From Prochlorococcus sp. AG-442-M23 (GTDB taxonomy: Bacteria > Cyanobacteriota > Cyanobacteriia > PCC-6307 > Cyanobiaceae), in the NCBI GenBank assembly GCA_003209655.1, contig QCPW01000005.1, forward strand, positions 62,001 through 126,000: 64,000 nt of DNA. Reading direction: 5' to 3'. Below the pieces are notes generated by a model that saw only the letters and a list, made by a program, of their open reading frames with translations, ran no database searches and had not been told where the DNA came from. How positions within the stretch are numbered: position 1 is the stretch's first letter; the number at the start of each line of letters is the position of its first letter. The translations under genes were made by a program, and so were the position numbers. This document shows, piece by piece, positions 61,036 to 64,000 of the stretch.

Positions 61036-61791
61036 TTAATACTTAATAGCAATCTGCCAAAAAGGATATTGCCCGACAGATTTTTCTCTAATTAATTGAA
61101 ATTTTCTAGAATTTATTTTGGCTACGATTCCGTCTGTTGGGTAGTTATTAAAAAGTTTTTTGTCTGTCCATTGTTTTCTGTAGACTTGAATCTGGCTTGT
61201 AAAATTACAGCTTTTATATTCTGGAATAGTAAAACCTAATTTCTTTAAATACACCAAAGAATCATGTTGATTTAATCTGCCATTAATTATCTGGAAAGAA
61301 CAAAAACTAATATGATCGCTTTCACTACAAGCTGACCTTAGATAACCTCCCGCTTGACTTTGAGAGTAAGTAGGTCTTTCATATTCTGATGGTGCGAATA
61401 GCTCTCCTCTAACTTGGAATAAACCTTGAATATTAATCTTGTTTGGAATATCTAGAACAGCTTTAATCTTTTCGGTGCAATCTTTTCCTTTTCGAGAAAT
61501 TGCTTTTACTAACTCTCCATCAATATATTGAATAGCGATAGCACAACCATCAATTTTTGGTTCAATAATTATTCTTGTATCGGGCAATAATCCTTCAATA
61601 AATTCCTCTATTTGATCTTTTGGTAGAGAAGGTAATGGCAATAATTTTTTATTAGTAAAATAATTTGCTTTTGGATTTACTCTAAATAAATTGGCTTCTA
61701 ATTGGTCGAATTGGTCATCAGTAATTAATGAAGTCCCCATTCTGTAATTATGGTCATACCATTCAATTCTTTCTTCTAAATATTTACTCAT
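61036..61791 (-). CDS. Minimal NAD-dependent DNA ligase-like protein (adenylation domain only)
   Basis: A 251-residue protein with a short Ia-like NMN-binding start (LEERIEWYDHNYRMGTSLIT, DDQFDQLEANL) and an adenylation domain: RIIIEPKIDGCAIAIQY with nucleophile lysine K79, LVKAISRKGKD, LFQVRGELFAPS, GIVAKIN. The OB-fold, zinc finger, HhH and BRCT domains of LigA (about 670 residues) are absent. Start ATG 61791 overlaps the recombinase remnant stop by ATGA. It may be a small phage/element ligase or an accessory nucleotidyltransferase. Confidence 0.8.
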   Translation of the reverse strand: MSKYLEERIEWYDHNYRMGTSLITDDQFDQLEANLFRVNPKANYFTNKKLLPLPSLPKDQIEEFIEGLLPDTRIIIEPKIDGCAIAIQYIDGELVKAISRKGKDCTEKIKAVLDIPNKINIQGLFQVRGELFAPSEYERPTYSQSQAGGYLRSACSESDHISFCSFQIINGRLNQHDSLVYLKKLGFTIPEYKSCNFTSQIQVYRKQWTDKKLFNNYPTDGIVAKINSRKFQLIREKSVGQYPFWQIAIKY

Positions 61792-62165
61792 AATTTTGCC
61801 TTATTTGTATTGTTGTATATCTCAGAAGTTCCATTTGGAATAAATTTAGAGTATTTCTGCAAGTGAACTCCTTGGGAATGACCCATTGCTTTGCAGATAT
61901 TAGCCATTGGGAACCCTTCTGCATGAGAAGCTTTCGAATATCTAAGTCTAAAGCTATATGGAACTGAAACTTCTCCAATATCTTTGGTTTCTACTCTGTA
62001 TAAGTTCCAAAGCTTATTTCTTCTTAGTTTTGTTCTAAGAGTCATAGAAGCATATTCTCCTAAAGCTGGAAGTTCTTCACCTAATTCAATTCTAGTTTGC
62101 AAGTTATAGTCCATTGCTTCTCCTTTTGCATTAACCAAATAAAGAGGTCTTAACTTTCTTGGCTT
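61788..62165 (-). pseudogene. C-terminal remnant of a tyrosine recombinase (integrase)
   Basis: Open from a stop at 62166-62168, inside the tRNA-Pro repeat unit, to TGA 61788. The catalytic end is recognisable: VPYSFRLRYSKASHAEGFPM (Arg box II), ANICKAMGHSQGVHLQKYSK (the H of GHS and the final nucleophile Y in QKYSKF). The N-terminal and core domains with Arg I are missing, cut where copy E begins. Codon-level overlap with the ligase-like gene indicates they were an operon. Confidence 0.75.
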
Positions 62166-62212
62166 TTAAGAGTCGGGGCGACAGGATTCGAACCTGCGAC
62201 TTAGTGCTAAGG
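62136..62212 (-). repeat. tRNA-Pro 3'-end unit, copy E (best conserved)
   Basis: AGTCGGGGCGACAGGATTCG at 62171-62190 then AACCTGCGAC: an undamaged acceptor and T-arm of tRNA-Pro in reverse orientation. After CTTAGTGCTAAGG the match ends, so only the 3' ~40 bases remain. The recombinase remnant abuts it on the left. Confidence 0.9.
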
Positions 62213-62352
62213 GTGGGGTAGGTCAAACAAAATTAATTATTTAAATTTTCAATAGTATATCTACTAAAACATTTCATTTTATTTTTGAATCATAAAAATT
62301 TTTCCCAACAAAAAAAATATAAGTTAAGTTTGTAAAAATGTTTTATTAAAAA

Positions 62353-63798
62353 TTGAAAATCAGCAAGAAGTTAATATTAATATTTGGATTACTTGCAGCA
62401 ATCATTTCTGTACCAAGTGCTCTTTTTTTAACTGGAACTATTGGCAATGCCAAATCCGCTGCTTATAAAAGAGCTAAAAAAATAATGAATCCTGATCTTT
62501 ATTTGACTTATAGGATTACAGAAAGGATTGTAGAGGCCAACAATATAAAAAGACCAATAAGAATAGCGGTAAGGAAAGGAGTAGATTGTTCTGGAGCACT
62601 TGGACTTGATCCATCAAGTAGTAAGTGTCAAGCTGCCCAGTTGTTGCCTGATATAGATAAATCAACAAACTTTGATATTTGGGCTTCTCAGGTAATTAAC
62701 ACTATGTCTGGTCAAGCTAATGCTTTTGCAAGTAGCGATAGTGGCGTTTTATTAGTTAATAAACCGTTATTAAAAGAACTTATGGGCCGACCTGAACAAC
62801 TAGCTTGTGTGATTTCTCATGAGTTAGCTCATATTACTCAAAACCATAATGACGAAAAAAGAAAAGCAAGAATGAAATATGATTCAATAGCTGCATCAAG
62901 AATCTCTGAAAGAATAGTTAAATTAAAAAATGCACAAGGAAGGGGTTATTTCATGGCAGCTATGATAGGAGGGCTTTCAGATAGTTACTCAGGGACTAAT
63001 ACTTCGCTTAATCAATTATCAAATCAAATCGCTTTCAATAATCTTGCATCTCAAATGCTCGCTCCACAGATAAGTGAAAAAGCAATGGAATACTCTCCAG
63101 TAATAGCTGAATCAATTAATGAAATACAAGGATTAAGTCCACAGTATATTAAGCAAGGATTTAGCTATATTGATAACTATCTTAGAGATGCGGCACTTTC
63201 GCTCACCGCTTTTGGAAGAGGTCTTGAATATGAGGCAGATTTATTAGGAACACAATATGCAGCAACCGCAGGTTTCGATGAAAAAGCTTGCTTAAAATTA
63301 TGGACAGAAACCATGCCCCATGACACTGATAAAATAGTAGCAAGATTGTTGCCACAAGGAGTTCCAGATCCAGGTAAAAAGAAACCTGAAATATTCATAA
63401 ATAAAAAAAAATCTGAAGTATTAGAGGATATAGATTGTAAAAATAAGATAAAAGTAAGAAAGGACAAAGGTCTTAAGCAAAAATGTAAATTAATTTCTAA
63501 AAAAAGAAAAGCTAAAGATAAAAAGCAAATAAGTGAACAGACTTTAGAAATACTTAGTACTCATCCAAGTGATGAGAGGAGAGCTAAATCTATAAGTGAG
63601 CACATAAAAAATAAAGAGCTATTTAATAAATTTAGAGCAACTGGAAAGAAAAATAAATTAAAAAACACTATGAGAGATTGGAGTTATGATAAAGAATCAG
63701 ATAGTCTTGTTATATCTGATATCGAAAAAGATCCTAAACTAATCGGATTAGAGGAAACTGGCACAAGTGGGATTAATATTGATAATTTTTTAGAATAG
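62353..63798 (+). CDS. M48-family zinc metalloprotease, exported
   Basis: A 481-residue protein with TTG start and N-terminal anchor (ILIFGLLAAIISVPSALFLT). The zinc site is H156-E-L-A-H160 in ISHELAHITQNH, and the third ligand is in GLEYEADLLG (E292, with D296). The C-terminal ~120 residues are very basic (KSEVLEDIDCKNKIKVRKDK), followed by the family's TLEILSTHPSDERRAKSI. It resembles BepA/Oma1-like proteases in envelope quality control, without the TPR domain. Confidence 0.9.
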   Translation: MKISKKLILIFGLLAAIISVPSALFLTGTIGNAKSAAYKRAKKIMNPDLYLTYRITERIVEANNIKRPIRIAVRKGVDCSGALGLDPSSSKCQAAQLLPDIDKSTNFDIWASQVINTMSGQANAFASSDSGVLLVNKPLLKELMGRPEQLACVISHELAHITQNHNDEKRKARMKYDSIAASRISERIVKLKNAQGRGYFMAAMIGGLSDSYSGTNTSLNQLSNQIAFNNLASQMLAPQISEKAMEYSPVIAESINEIQGLSPQYIKQGFSYIDNYLRDAALSLTAFGRGLEYEADLLGTQYAATAGFDEKACLKLWTETMPHDTDKIVARLLPQGVPDPGKKKPEIFINKKKSEVLEDIDCKNKIKVRKDKGLKQKCKLISKKRKAKDKKQISEQTLEILSTHPSDERRAKSISEHIKNKELFNKFRATGKKNKLKNTMRDWSYDKESDSLVISDIEKDPKLIGLEETGTSGINIDNFLE

Positions 63799-63812
63799 AA
63801 GTTATGTATTAA

Positions 63813-64000
63813 ATGAAAAAATTTTTAATATTCACCCTAATAATCGCATCAAATGCATTAATTTTTGAACCTTTAATTTCTAAAGAAATTTTGGAGGATA
63901 AAAATTTAATACAAAAAGTTTCATTTAATATTTGGTGGGAAGATAAATATAATGATTCCATCATCACTCTCAGAACTTATCCTGAAGATGTCAAAACAAT
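63813..64000 (+). CDS. Secreted protein of unknown function (3' end outside window)
   Basis: ATG 63813 starts a signal peptide (KKFLIFTLIIASNALIF) followed by EPLISKEILEDKNLIQKVSF and NIWWEDKYNDSIITLRTYPE. At least 62 residues; no motif recognised. It follows the M48 protease gene by 14 bases, so co-expression is likely. Confidence 0.6.
   Translation, partial: MKKFLIFTLIIASNALIFEPLISKEILEDKNLIQKVSFNIWWEDKYNDSIITLRTYPEDVKT

Noticed and set aside
61784-61978. 64-residue frame overlapping the recombinase remnant
   Set aside because: The recombinase motifs are in the other frame; this one shows none.
1-64000. CRISPR arrays, rRNA genes, insertion sequences with transposase, and complete prophage
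   Set aside because: No regularly spaced repeats, no rRNA motifs, no transposase or structural phage genes were found by reading both strands.

Overview
The window is strongly AT-rich, gene-dense DNA from a marine picocyanobacterium, almost certainly Prochlorococcus of a high-light clade. The evidence is photosystem II genes psbD and psbC overlapping by 17 bases, petM, ycf4, an NADPH thioredoxin reductase fused to thioredoxin, a transhydrogenase with split alpha subunit, two clusters of high-light-inducible (hli) genes, and many conserved proteins under 80 residues. The strain cannot be named from the sequence alone.

Layout. 1-4150: end of glyQ, a porin, and an iron locus (PiuC-like dioxygenase divergent from a FutA/IdiA binding protein). 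4203-6405: tRNA-Ser(CGA) followed by a TPR gene and a gene remnant, flanked by a short copy of the tRNA 3' end, so a likely old integration site. 6769-9105: a glycosyltransferase and a probable outer-membrane barrel protein. 9125-33908: stable core genome (ferredoxin-cobQ, maf, psbC/psbD, ycf4, ilvH, petM, infA, trxB, pntAB, dxr, cysS, polA, a membrane fusion protein, ychF). 34028-38456: a tight five-gene surface-sugar operon. 38.5-62.2 kb: an island-like accessory region. 62353-64000: an M48 metalloprotease and the start of a secreted protein.

The accessory region is the main point of interest. Five same-strand copies (51.0, 56.0, 57.1, 59.4 and 62.1 kb) of a roughly 80-100 base unit, the 3' half of tRNA-Pro(TGG) plus its downstream flank, cut it into modules with different cargo. 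A sixth, weaker copy may lie at 47.2 kb. The last copy abuts the C-terminal remnant of a tyrosine recombinase that overlaps (ATGA) a minimal NAD-dependent ligase-like protein. This looks like repeated insertion and decay of tRNA-targeting elements. The orientation predicts an intact tRNA-Pro gene beyond the right edge.

Cargo includes phytanoyl-CoA dioxygenase, hli genes, a DUF411/DUF3721/membrane operon, and four small proteins of the dimeric alpha-beta-barrel type. Several of these share a promoter-like leader with TTGACAGT and GGCAATTAG; one copy of the leader has no gene behind it. The hli-hli-hli-DUF1651-HWLQ gene order occurs twice (40.3-46.4 and 54.0-55.5 kb), a segmental duplication in which one copy has a membrane segment fused to an Hli domain. 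There are also pseudogenes: a second cupin fragment, a lipoprotein with an in-frame stop, and two genes broken at A-tracts.

All family assignments come from reading motifs by eye; no database search was possible.
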